Source: Raineya sp964654605
GTDB taxonomy: Bacteria > Bacteroidota > Bacteroidia > Cytophagales > Thermonemataceae
NCBI GenBank assembly: GCA_964654605.1
Contig: CAZZLW010000093.1
Span: forward strand, 1 to 64,000
Length of the DNA stretch: 64,000 nucleotides
Reading direction: 5' to 3'
In this document: in pieces, positions 19,401-27,880 of the stretch
Layout of the letters: every line of letters begins with the position of its first letter
Numbering within the stretch: position 1 is the first letter of the stretch
The notes under the pieces: generated by a model
Database searches by the model: none
Told to the model about the DNA's origin: nothing
Seen by the model: the letters and a program-made list of their open reading frames with translations, nothing else
Made by a program: the position numbers and the translations under genes

Positions 19401-19870
19401 ACAACCACATTCAGGAATATGGTTTTGCATACTATTTGCCTACCCCTGCCTTTTTCTATGGCTTGAAGCCGGGCGAGGAGATTCTGATTAAAATTGATGA
19501 AGGAAAAACCTTGCTTGTAAAACTGGTAAGTTGCTCGCAACCCGATGAAAATGGTATTGTAGCGGTTTATTTTGAACACAACGGACAGACCCGCCGTGTG
19601 CGTATTTTAGATAGAAAAATGAGCAGTTTGCTCAAAACCAATCCGAAGGCTACAGGAGAAAATCAGATAGGTTCGCCTTTGCAGGGCAAAATTTCACAAA
19701 TCAAGGTGAAAGAAGGTGAAAAAGTAAAAACCAATACCCCGCTTTTTGTGCTGGAAGCAATGAAAATGGAAAGTATCGTTACGGCTCCTCGTGAGGCAGT
19801 TATCAAGAAAATCCACCTGAATGCTGGGGCTATCGTAGAACAAGGTGATTTGGTGGTGGAATTGGAGTGA
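16433..19870 (+). CDS. pyc: Pyruvate carboxylase
   Basis: 1145 residues, full single-chain enzyme. Biotin carboxylase domain first (LLVANRGEIAIRIFRAA; KASAGGGGRGMRVV ATP grasp; FIEVNPRIQVEHT), then the carboxyltransferase domain from about residue 535 (TDTTLRDGHQSLLATRMRT; HLHTHDT metal site; IEAGVDVIDVSI), then the biotinyl domain with the biotin lysine in VLEAMKMES near the C terminus. It makes oxaloacetate from pyruvate, bicarbonate and ATP to feed the TCA cycle and gluconeogenesis. Transcribed alone, divergent from the kinase-like gene. Confidence 0.97.
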   Translation: MEHLKPLNKLLVANRGEIAIRIFRAASELKIRTVAIYTYEDRYSLHRFKADEAYQIGKDDEPLRPYLDVEEIIALAKKVKADAIHPGYGFLSENVNLARRCREEGIIFVGPEPEVMEALGDKIASKKIAIEADVPIIEDNKEPLKTFKIALKEAKRIGFPVILKASAGGGGRGMRVVRNESELEKAYNEAKGEAGRSFGDDTIFIEKFIENPKHVEVQIMGDNYGNIVHLFERDCSVQRRFQKVVEVAPSFLEQKTKNKLYDYALRICRKVNYNNVGTVEFLVDKDENVYFIEVNPRIQVEHTITEEITRVDIVRSQILIAKGHRLSDPVIWIHKQEDVVARGVAIQCRITTEDPLNNFKPDFGTIVEYRNAAGFGIRLDEGSVYPGVQISPFFDSMLVKVSAAGRTLKGTAQRLQRALREFRIRGVKTNIGFLENVISHPIFQSGKATVSFIQDHPELFNIPKRYDRGTRALRFLANVIVNGNPDVKKKDDSVKFEKPPIVDYDNLQEPPAGIKQRLQKLGREKFCEWLKNEKKIYYTDTTLRDGHQSLLATRMRTIDMIPYAEMIAHHFPQTFSMEMWGGATFDVALRFLKECPWRRLQLIRKAAPNILMQMLLRGANGVGYKAYPDNLIEKFIEKSAENGIDIFRIFDSLNWIENLKTSISAVNKYTESIAEAAICYTGDLLSKNEKKYTLQYYLDLARTLEDAGAHILAIKDMAGLLKPHAAEVLISKLKETVRIPIHLHTHDTASIQASTYLKAIEAGVDVIDVSIAAMSGTTAQPNFNSIVAMLQGHPRENAYDLQKLNRVSKYSEAVRKYYYPFEAGLQTGSAEVYEHEMPGGQYTNLKAQADSVGVGDRFDLVVKNYQEANKLFGNIIKVTPSSKVVGDFALFMTANNLSAEDILEKGDTLSFPESVKEFFRGELGQPYGGFPKKLQKMVLKGEKPFTDRPNAHLEPIDFNKEFEAFKQKFDDNFLDFLSYLLYPKVFEEYYNHIQEYGFAYYLPTPAFFYGLKPGEEILIKIDEGKTLLVKLVSCSQPDENGIVAVYFEHNGQTRRVRILDRKMSSLLKTNPKATGENQIGSPLQGKISQIKVKEGEKVKTNTPLFVLEAMKMESIVTAPREAVIKKIHLNAGAIVEQGDLVVELE

Positions 19871-19890
19871 TGCCACTCAACTAACAAACA

Positions 19891-19914
19891 GCAACATCAG
19901 TTTAATGATGTTGC
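19891..19914 (+). terminator. Hairpin after pyc, weak terminator candidate
   Basis: GCAACATCA and TGATGTTGC form a perfect 9-bp stem with a 6-nt loop, 20 nt after the pyc stop. No T tract follows, so termination is uncertain. Confidence 0.4.
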
Positions 19915-19950
19915 CGCTACTAAACTTCTAAAAATTGTAATAGACGAAAA

Positions 19951-22383
19951 ATGAAATACCCAAATATACGAGAAGAGGAACTCAAAAATAAAGTAGCACA
20001 AGATTACTTTTGGCTTTACGATTGCACCCGAATTATTGGCAATGTAGATTTTTGTGTAAGTATGCTTCAAAGCCAGAAAGAACTTTTTGAGCAAGAATCT
20101 CTGCTTTGGGCAGAAGCTAAAAAAGGCTCTTCCGATATTTACAAATCTATCGTACAACTTATACTTACCATAGGCAAGGCAAGAACTTTTGATAAATACT
20201 TGCCTCCTACGTTTTTAGGAGCATTTGATGCAGAAAAAATTGCCTTTATCCCCTATAATGATATTCACGAAGTTTTTTACATCAACGACTTTAACTGGAA
20301 TGTAACTCCTTCTAACCACGATACCAAAGAGTTCAAGCTCGTTTATGAAAAAGTAAAATCAGTAATTGATGCGAAAGCCTTACTTTTTAACTTCTTAGAC
20401 GATGAACGAGAACTAAAAAGATTCATTAAAAATAACTTCGTTGTCGGTAAATTTGGCTTGACCAAAATCAAAATTGATAAAAACAATTTTATGGTCATTT
20501 ACAACAAATGGTTGCAAGCCGTAAAACCTACCATTGCTGTTAATTGGGAAGTTGCCAAAAAAAATGGAATTATTGATGGCGATTTTTACCTTGCCGACCT
20601 GCTCTCGCAAGAAAATGTTACTTTGAAAGATAAACTTTTCGTTTTGCTCAAGAAAGACCACTACGAACTTGACCGAAAGATTGATGAAGCGGGAATGTTT
20701 AGCAGTAAACGAACGGAGTTCAAAGATAAGCAAGTAGCTCATACGCAATTTTGGAACAAATACCACCGACCTCCAAAAGAGGAATATTGGGATTATATTG
20801 TTGCAAGGCGTGATTTGCTTGTTCCGCAAGATGTACGTGAGCGAAAGGGTAGTTTCTTTACCCCTCAAATTTGGGTAGAACTTTCCCAAAAATATCTCGC
20901 TGATGTACTCGGCGAAGATTGGCAAGATGAATATTACGTGTGGGATTGTGCCGCTGGAACAGGCAATTTGCTTGCAGGGCTTACCAACAAATACAACATC
21001 TATGCCTCAACCCTGGATAGACAAGATGTGGAAGTAATGCACGACCGTATCAATAACGGAGCAAACTTGCTGCACGAACACGTCTTTCAGTTTGATTTTT
21101 TGAATGATGATTTTATACCAAAATCCAAAGGCGGAAAAGTCCCCGATAGCCTCTACCAAATTATTTCCGACCCCAAAAAAAGAAAAAAATTAGTGGTGTA
21201 TATCAATCCGCCCTATGCGGAAGCAACTACGGCACGCACCGTTACAGGTACAGGGGAGAATAAACCCAAAACAGCCACAGAAAATAAAACTTATTTAAAG
21301 TATCGCAACAAAATCAGCAAAGCATCTAATGAACTTTTTGCCCAATTTTTAATAAGAATTTATGAGGAATTAAATCATTGTAGAATTGCAAATTTTTCAA
21401 CTTTGAAAAATTTACAGTCCACTAATTTCCGTGAATTTAGAAATGTATTTTTGGCAAAATTAGAAAAGTTATTTGTAGCTCCCGCAGATACCTTTGATAA
21501 TGTAAAAGGAAAGTTTCCTATAGGCTTTTTTATTTGGAATACTGCTATAAAAGAAAAATTTGAACAGATACAAGCAGACGTATATGACAGGAATGCAAAT
21601 CATATAGGGCAAAAAGGATTTTACGGGAACTTACCTGAAAGTTTAAATAAATGGTATAGCCAATTTGAAGATGAAAAAGGAAAAGAAATAGGATTATTGG
21701 TGGGGTGTCCACCTGATTTTCAGCACAATAATCAACTTGCTATTTTATCCAAACCACAAGAACGTTATTGTAAAAAAATTACACGAACTAATCTTCTAAA
21801 CACTTGTATTTACTTTGCTGTACGCCACAGCATAGAAGCCACTTGGCTCAATGATAGAGACCAGTTTTTATATCCTAAAAACGGCTGGCAGAATGATACC
21901 GAATTTCAAAACGATTGTTTGGCTTTTACGTTGTTTCACGGGCAAAACCGTATTTCAAGTAAAGAAGGTACTAACCACTGGATACCCTTCACAGAGCAAG
22001 AAGTAAATGCAAGGGAAAGGTTTGAGAGTAATTTTATGAGTAGTTTTATCAAGGGCAAACTCAAAGCCGAAAGCAACGGAGATTTATTTGGCAATCAAAC
22101 ACTACGAACAACACCGCTTGTATTTTCAAAGGAAGCGAAAGCAGTTTTTGAGGCAGGTAGGGAGCTATGGAAATATTATCATCAACAGCCCGATTGTAAT
22201 GTGAATGCTTCGCTTTACGACATCAGAGAGTACTTTCAGGGCAGAAACGAGAAGGGAAAAATGAACCATAAAAGTTCAGACGAAACCTATATGCAACTTA
22301 TTGGCAATTTGCGAGAAAAACTCCAACAACTTGCCGAAAAAATAGAACCCAAAGTGTATGAATATGAATTTCTGAAAAAATAA
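19951..22383 (+). CDS. Orphan N6-adenine DNA methyltransferase (Eco57I/type IIG-like)
   Basis: 810 residues. The SAM-binding motif I is in VWDCAAGTGNLLAGL near residue 333 and the catalytic motif IV is NPPY in VVYINPPYAEATTA near residue 417, the signature of gamma-class adenine methylases. The entry segment RKGSFFTPQIWVELS is typical of the Eco57I/N6-Mtase group. The N-terminal 280 residues match no nuclease motif that I can see (no clear PD-ExK), and the C-terminal 200 residues probably hold target recognition. No restriction partner is adjacent: neighbours are pyc and a barrel protein. Either a solitary methylase or a single-chain type IIG enzyme whose nuclease I do not recognise. Confidence 0.75.
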   Translation: MKYPNIREEELKNKVAQDYFWLYDCTRIIGNVDFCVSMLQSQKELFEQESLLWAEAKKGSSDIYKSIVQLILTIGKARTFDKYLPPTFLGAFDAEKIAFIPYNDIHEVFYINDFNWNVTPSNHDTKEFKLVYEKVKSVIDAKALLFNFLDDERELKRFIKNNFVVGKFGLTKIKIDKNNFMVIYNKWLQAVKPTIAVNWEVAKKNGIIDGDFYLADLLSQENVTLKDKLFVLLKKDHYELDRKIDEAGMFSSKRTEFKDKQVAHTQFWNKYHRPPKEEYWDYIVARRDLLVPQDVRERKGSFFTPQIWVELSQKYLADVLGEDWQDEYYVWDCAAGTGNLLAGLTNKYNIYASTLDRQDVEVMHDRINNGANLLHEHVFQFDFLNDDFIPKSKGGKVPDSLYQIISDPKKRKKLVVYINPPYAEATTARTVTGTGENKPKTATENKTYLKYRNKISKASNELFAQFLIRIYEELNHCRIANFSTLKNLQSTNFREFRNVFLAKLEKLFVAPADTFDNVKGKFPIGFFIWNTAIKEKFEQIQADVYDRNANHIGQKGFYGNLPESLNKWYSQFEDEKGKEIGLLVGCPPDFQHNNQLAILSKPQERYCKKITRTNLLNTCIYFAVRHSIEATWLNDRDQFLYPKNGWQNDTEFQNDCLAFTLFHGQNRISSKEGTNHWIPFTEQEVNARERFESNFMSSFIKGKLKAESNGDLFGNQTLRTTPLVFSKEAKAVFEAGRELWKYYHQQPDCNVNASLYDIREYFQGRNEKGKMNHKSSDETYMQLIGNLREKLQQLAEKIEPKVYEYEFLKK

Positions 22384-22446
22384 CAGGCTAAAAACACTTT
22401 GTAAAAAGCAATAATATCACCTAAAATGAAGCTGCAGCTTATACAT

Positions 22447-23220
22447 TTACCTTTTACGAAACTGATACGAGATGCCATAGGTAAAAAATTGGTCAAAGTT
22501 GCGTAAGCCACTGATAATGACGTTTTCGTGGGTGTAAATGTAACTGATATTGATATTCAAACCTTTGAGCAGAGGCATATCCAAACTGGCTTCTATTTGA
22601 TAGCGGTAATTATCGGCTCTATCAAAAGCGGGTTGTACAAAGCAATAGTAATTGAAAATGAGTTTTTTATCAAAAATTTCGTGTCTGCCAATAAGCCAAT
22701 GCGAGCTACGCCAAACGGGAATAAAGTTGCTACCGTTGTAGAAAGAAATATTGTACTCGTTACCTGCAAAATAACTTTCTTCGTATAGCAAGCCATTGGC
22801 AAATTTGAGCGTATGCTTGGGGTTGCGTACAATCTGCCAAGTAAAGCCTGCCCCACCCGAATAGCGTACATCTATTTTTCGGCGAAAATTCGTAGAAACA
22901 AAACCTATCACAAAGCCGTAAATCTTATTCATTGGTTTGTAATAGAGATAGTTTCGGCTGAAAAAGTCTTCATCTACGCGTTTTTTGAAAACTTCTTGAT
23001 AAAGATAGTTATTTTGCGTTTTGAAAACCCAATCATAATTATTGATAACCGTAGATAAATCAGCCGTAGCCCGAAGGGTGAAAATTTCAAAATTTCCTTC
23101 TTGCCAGTTGCCACCTATCCTATAACGCATCTGCAATCGCATTGTATCGCTTTCGTTGAGTTGGGCAAAGCCAGTAGCAGATACTGCAAGCCAGAATAAA
23201 ACCAAAAATCCTATTTGCAT
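22447..23220 (-). CDS. Outer-membrane beta-barrel protein, DUF481-like
   Basis: 257 residues with a signal peptide (residues 1-20, ends ATGFAQ). The mature part is alternating amphipathic strands with many Tyr/Asn/Phe (DWVFKTQNNYLYQEVF, GGAGFTWQIVRNPKHTLKF, YTHENVI) and ends in YQFRKR. This fits the DUF481 'salt-induced outer membrane protein' group. Function unknown. Convergent with the methylase gene. Confidence 0.65.
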   Translation of the reverse strand: MQIGFLVLFWLAVSATGFAQLNESDTMRLQMRYRIGGNWQEGNFEIFTLRATADLSTVINNYDWVFKTQNNYLYQEVFKKRVDEDFFSRNYLYYKPMNKIYGFVIGFVSTNFRRKIDVRYSGGAGFTWQIVRNPKHTLKFANGLLYEESYFAGNEYNISFYNGSNFIPVWRSSHWLIGRHEIFDKKLIFNYYCFVQPAFDRADNYRYQIEASLDMPLLKGLNINISYIYTHENVIISGLRNFDQFFTYGISYQFRKR

Positions 23221-23261
23221 AGCCGATGAGTTTTGTTTTACAAAGAATTTATAGCAGGTTT

Positions 23262-23370
23262 GGGGTTTGAAGTTTGAAGTTTTGAACCTTAAACCTTTGA
23301 ACCTCTGAACTCTTGAACTTTGAACCTTTGAACCTTTGAACCTCTGAACTCTTGAACTCTTTACTCCCCA
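23262..23370. repeat. Tandem TTTGAACCTCTGAACTCTTGAAC-type intergenic repeats
   Basis: About 100 nt made of TTTGAACC, CTCTGAAC and TCTTGAAC units in near-tandem order, including two copies of CCTCTGAACTCTTGAACT. Same family as the repeats around marC. Non-coding. Confidence 0.6.
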
Positions 23371-23387
23371 AGACTTATGTTCAAAAT

Positions 23388-23422
23388 ATTTTAGACAAGC
23401 TCAAAATAAAAACTTATCTTTG
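23388..23422 (+). promoter_or_regulatory. Promoter of the pseudouridine synthase gene
   Basis: TATCTTTG at 23415-23422 fits the -7 consensus exactly; the -33 element is only approximate (TTTTAG near 23388). It makes the ATG at 23444 the likely start rather than the TTG at 23420. Confidence 0.5.
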
Positions 23423-23443
23423 CATTTCCAATGTAATGCAAAA

Positions 23444-24319
23444 ATGAGAAAAAAAAGAGAAGCACCCAAAGAAACACCTCGTAAAAAGTATTTGCAAAAG
23501 CCTAAAAACGAGGAAAGCAAATCTATTCAAACGCCTACGTATCATTTCAAAAATTTTAAGGAAAAGAAAAAAAATGTCAAGAAGGGCGAGGTTCAGGAGC
23601 CAAAATCTACTATTCGGCTCAATCGGTTTATTGCTAATGCAGGAGTTTGCTCACGCAGAGAGGCTGATGAACTTATCAAGCAGGGGGCTATCAAGGTAAA
23701 TGGAAAGGTAGTTACGGAAATGGGCTATCAGGTAAAACCCAACGATAGAGTAACTTATCAGGGTAAATTACTGAAAAGAGAAAAATTCGTATATGTTTTG
23801 CTCAATAAGCCCAAAAATTGCATTACTACTACCGAAGATGAAAACGAAAGACGTACCGTAATGGATTTTGTGAAAGATGCTTGCACAGAGAGAATTTACC
23901 CTGTTGGGCGTTTGGATAGAAATACTACGGGTTTGCTTTTGCTTACCAATGATGGCGAACTTGCTAAAAAACTCTCTCACCCTTCGTCTAACATCAAAAA
24001 AGTGTATCAGATAACTTTGGATAAACCCATAACCGAAGAAGATTTTAGGCAATTGGAGCAGGGGCTTGAGCTGGAAGATGGATTCATCAAACCTGATGCG
24101 GTTGCCTTGCTAGAGCCTATCGTACTGGGTATGGAATTGCATAGTGGTAGAAATCGCATTGTAAGGCGTATGTTTGAGCATCTGGGTTATGAAGTTACCA
24201 AACTTGACCGCACTATGTACGCGGGACTTACCAAAAAAGACCTGCCTCGTGGCAAGTGGCGGTATCTTACCCAACAAGAAGTTATCCGCTTGAAATTTTT
24301 GATGAAAGGGGGAGAGTAA
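23444..24319 (+). CDS. rluB: 23S rRNA pseudouridine synthase, RluB/RsuA family
   Basis: 291 residues from the ATG at 23444. A Lys-rich N-terminal tail of about 55 residues is followed by an S4 RNA-binding domain (LNRFIANAGVCSRREADELI) and the catalytic domain with GRLDRNTTGLLLLTNDGEL, whose Asp is the nucleophile, then KVYQITLD and SGRNRIVRRMFEHLGY. It isomerises uridine in 23S rRNA. The basic N-terminal extension is common in Bacteroidota members. RluB rather than RluE/RluF is by overall resemblance. Confidence 0.85.
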   Translation: MRKKREAPKETPRKKYLQKPKNEESKSIQTPTYHFKNFKEKKKNVKKGEVQEPKSTIRLNRFIANAGVCSRREADELIKQGAIKVNGKVVTEMGYQVKPNDRVTYQGKLLKREKFVYVLLNKPKNCITTTEDENERRTVMDFVKDACTERIYPVGRLDRNTTGLLLLTNDGELAKKLSHPSSNIKKVYQITLDKPITEEDFRQLEQGLELEDGFIKPDAVALLEPIVLGMELHSGRNRIVRRMFEHLGYEVTKLDRTMYAGLTKKDLPRGKWRYLTQQEVIRLKFLMKGGE

Positions 24320-24384
24320 AAAATTATTTTTGCTTGTTGGTATTTACCTTTTTTACTTTGAAAGAATAAAAGAAAAAATTAACT

Positions 24385-27300
24385 ATGAAATACGTAGTAA
24401 TACTTTTGAGTTGCTTCGTTAGTTTGAGCTTGCAGGCTCAAAATTCGGTTTTGAGTACGGGCAAATGGTATAAAATTGCCGTATCGCAGACAGGTATCCA
24501 TAAAATTACGGCTCAAAATTTACGCGAATGGGGCATAGATATTTCCCAAATCAATCCCAAGAATATAGCCATTTATGGCAATGGTGGTGGTATGCTTCCC
24601 CAACCCAACAACAGCCCCCGCCTTAGCGATTTGCAAGAAAATGCAATAATGGTGATAGGGGAGGAAGATAACCGAATGGACAACAACGACTACCTTCTTT
24701 TTTATGCTCAAAGTGCCGATAAAATCCTTTTCAATCCTATTACACAACGTTTTAGCCACGAAAAAAACCTTTATGATGATAAAAATTATTACTTTCTGAC
24801 CATTAAAAATTCAGCGGGTTTGCGTGTGCAAAATCAGCTTTCGGTAAGTGCTACGCAAAATATTACGACTTTTGATAATTATTTCTATCACGAAAAAGAC
24901 CTTTTCAATATTCTTAACCAACTCGGCAGAGGTGGCTCGGGACGCGAATGGTATGGTGAATTTCTGAACGCAGGGCAAAGTGTAGAAATTTCAACGACTT
25001 TGGAAGGGCTTGTGCCAAATTCTACAATACTATTTACTTCTTCTGTGCTAAATCAATCTTTCAACGTAGCAAGTTTTCAGGTGGCTATCAACGGGCAAAC
25101 TATTGGCTCGCAAAATGTTTCGCCTATTTTTGATGCAACTTATTCCACCAAAGGCATACCTGATGTGGCAACTTTTTCGCTCAATAGCAATCAAATTCCT
25201 GCGTTGCCTCAATTCAAAGTTACTTATGCTTTGCAAGGCTCAAATGTACGTGGTTATCTAAATTACTTTGGAGCACAAAGTAAAAGAGAGTTAAGGTTGT
25301 ATGGCAACCAAACTGCTTTTCGTTCCATAGAGAGTATGGCTTTTCCTACTTCCAATTTTATTGTAGGCAATGTGAGCAGTGGCACACAAATTTGGGATAT
25401 AACCAATCCATTAGAACCCAAAAACCAAGTTTTTACGCTTTCAGGCTCACAAGCCTCTTTTGGAGCGGCTACGAGTGGAGTTTTGAAAGAGTTTGTCGTT
25501 TGGCAGGGGGCTGATTTTCCTATTCCTACGCTTGTAGGCGAAATTCCTAACCAAAATTTACGAGCTTTGGCTACCCCCAATTTGCTTATCATTACACACC
25601 CCAATTTCAGAGAGGAGGCAGAAAGGCTGGCTCAATTCAGACGCACAAACGATGGCTTTTCGGTAGCTGTGGCTGATATTTTTCAGATTTACAATGAATT
25701 TTCATCAGGTAGGCAAGATGTTACCGCTTTGCGAGATTTTATCCGTTATCTTTATCTCAAAACACCAAACACCTTGCAGTATGTATTGCTTTTTGGTGCC
25801 GCTTCCTTCGACTACAAAGACCGAGTAAGCAACAACACCAATTTTGTTCCTATTTATGAATCACGAGAGTCTTTGCACCCAATTTTTAGCTACTCTTCTG
25901 ACGATTATTTCGGTTTTATGGAAAATAGCGAAGGCGAATGGATAGAAACGTTCAGCAATGTACCAACTTTTGACCACACCCTTGATGTAGGTGTAGGACG
26001 TCTGCCTGTGCAAACTACTGAACAAGCCCGTAATGTAGTAGATAAAATCATTGCTTATGCAAACCGAAAAGAAAATTTAGGAGAATGGCGTAAAAAAGTG
26101 GTATTCGTGGCAGATGATGGCGACGCCAATCAGCACCAAGTAGATGCCGATAAAATTGCCCAAAAAGTAGAAAATGATTATCCCAATTTCAATGTAAAGA
26201 AGATTTACTTAGACGCCTATCCCCAAGTGAGCAGTGGCGGAAATGAACGCTCCCCTGAATGTAAAAGAGCCTTTACAGAAGCTATTGAAAAAGGAGCTTT
26301 GGTCGTAAATTTCACAGGACACGGCGGCGAAGTAGGCTGGACACAAGAGGAAATTCTCCGTACACCCGACATCAAAACTTGGAACAATGGAAATTATCTG
26401 CCCTTGATGATTACTGCAACTTGTGAGTTTGGCAGATATGATGAGCCTACAACGCTTTCAGGGGCAGAGGTAGCAATTTTAGAACCCCACCGTGGGGCAA
26501 TTGCTCTTATTACAACCACACGTCCCGTGTTTTCAAGTACCAATTTTATTCTTAACGACCAGCTCTACAATTTTATTTTTACTCCGATTGCGGGCAAAAT
26601 GCCTCGTTTGGGTGATATTATGCGACTGACTAAAAACAATAGCCTTGCGGGTTCGGTCAATCGGAATTTTTCTCTGCTCGGCGACCCTTCTATGCGACTT
26701 GCTTACCCCGAAAAAAATATCGTGATTACACACCTCAACGGCAAAGATATTACCATAGAGCAAGATACCCTCAAAGCCTTGGATAGAGTGATTTTGGAAG
26801 GCGAAATTAGAGACGAAAATAACGTACTTATGCCGAATTTTAATGGTGTCCTGAATGCTACTTTGTGGGATAAACCTCGTATCAAGACTACATTTGGCAC
26901 GCAAAGTTCCTCGCCTATGAATTTTCTGATGCAAGATGTAAGGCTTTTTAATGGCAGAGTGAGCGTGAAAAATGGTCGTTTCCGTTTGCAATTTGTAATG
27001 CCCCGAAATATTAACTATGCCTTTGGCAATGGAAAAATTAGTTTGTATGCTTCCGATATGCAAAATTTGATAGATGCAGGAACAGGCAAATCTGATATTG
27101 TAATAGGAGGTTCTAATCCTAACCCTATTGCCGATAATACGCCGCCTCGGATAAGGCTTTTTATGAACGATACTACGTTTAAGAATGGAGGTTTAGTGAA
27201 TGAAAATCCCTTACTTTTGGCTTATTTGTATGATGAAAATGGTATCAACATTTCTTCGGCGGGTATTGGGCAAGATATTACAGCGTACCTGAACGATAGC

Positions 27301-27801
27301 ATTCAAAAACCTTATATTTTGAATGATTTTTATACTACCGATTTGGATAGCTATCAAAGTGGCAGGGTGTTGTATCCGTTCCGAAATTTGCCCGAAGGGC
27401 GTTATACACTCACTTTCAAGGCTTGGGATACTTACAACAACTCTTCGGAAACTAAAATTGAGTTTGTTGTAGCTTCCTCAAAGAGTTTGCGTTTGCAAAA
27501 TGTAATGAATTATCCCAATCCGTTCAGCGAAAGGACTACATTTAGCTTTGAACACAATCGTTTTAACGAAGATTTGGAAGTAGAGCTTGAAATTTTTAAT
27601 TTGCAAGGCGAAAAAATGTTAGTTTTTAGGGATAAAATCTTTACTGCCGATGCCAATGTGAGTAAATTTATATTAGATTTGAATGGCTACGGCACGAAAT
27701 TTGCTAATGGAATGTATATTTATCGCCTTTCGGTGCGTAGCCTTCAAGATGCCCAAAGAGCAACGGCTACGGGCAAAATCGTAGTGATGAGAAATTTCTA
27801 A
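24385..27801 (+). CDS. porU: Type IX secretion system sortase PorU
   Basis: 1138 residues with a signal peptide (residues 1-18, LSLQAQ). The gingipain-type C25 peptidase domain lies in the middle: catalytic His in NFTGHGGEVGWTQEEIL and catalytic Cys in ITATCEFGRYDEPTT. The C terminus has its own sorting-like domain (NYPNPFSERTTFSF ... NGMYIYRLSV). PorU sits on the outer membrane, cuts the C-terminal sorting domain off cargo and attaches the cargo to the surface lipid. It is followed by porV with 79 nt between, the classic pair. The protein at 3066-6557 is a candidate substrate. Confidence 0.95.
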   Translation: MKYVVILLSCFVSLSLQAQNSVLSTGKWYKIAVSQTGIHKITAQNLREWGIDISQINPKNIAIYGNGGGMLPQPNNSPRLSDLQENAIMVIGEEDNRMDNNDYLLFYAQSADKILFNPITQRFSHEKNLYDDKNYYFLTIKNSAGLRVQNQLSVSATQNITTFDNYFYHEKDLFNILNQLGRGGSGREWYGEFLNAGQSVEISTTLEGLVPNSTILFTSSVLNQSFNVASFQVAINGQTIGSQNVSPIFDATYSTKGIPDVATFSLNSNQIPALPQFKVTYALQGSNVRGYLNYFGAQSKRELRLYGNQTAFRSIESMAFPTSNFIVGNVSSGTQIWDITNPLEPKNQVFTLSGSQASFGAATSGVLKEFVVWQGADFPIPTLVGEIPNQNLRALATPNLLIITHPNFREEAERLAQFRRTNDGFSVAVADIFQIYNEFSSGRQDVTALRDFIRYLYLKTPNTLQYVLLFGAASFDYKDRVSNNTNFVPIYESRESLHPIFSYSSDDYFGFMENSEGEWIETFSNVPTFDHTLDVGVGRLPVQTTEQARNVVDKIIAYANRKENLGEWRKKVVFVADDGDANQHQVDADKIAQKVENDYPNFNVKKIYLDAYPQVSSGGNERSPECKRAFTEAIEKGALVVNFTGHGGEVGWTQEEILRTPDIKTWNNGNYLPLMITATCEFGRYDEPTTLSGAEVAILEPHRGAIALITTTRPVFSSTNFILNDQLYNFIFTPIAGKMPRLGDIMRLTKNNSLAGSVNRNFSLLGDPSMRLAYPEKNIVITHLNGKDITIEQDTLKALDRVILEGEIRDENNVLMPNFNGVLNATLWDKPRIKTTFGTQSSSPMNFLMQDVRLFNGRVSVKNGRFRLQFVMPRNINYAFGNGKISLYASDMQNLIDAGTGKSDIVIGGSNPNPIADNTPPRIRLFMNDTTFKNGGLVNENPLLLAYLYDENGINISSAGIGQDITAYLNDSIQKPYILNDFYTTDLDSYQSGRVLYPFRNLPEGRYTLTFKAWDTYNNSSETKIEFVVASSKSLRLQNVMNYPNPFSERTTFSFEHNRFNEDLEVELEIFNLQGEKMLVFRDKIFTADANVSKFILDLNGYGTKFANGMYIYRLSVRSLQDAQRATATGKIVVMRNF

Positions 27802-27880
27802 ACAAAAAAAGCCTGCCTATGTAAAAATTTTACGCAATTTTTGTATTTTTGTAAAATTTTTTACTAAACTTCAAGTTCAA

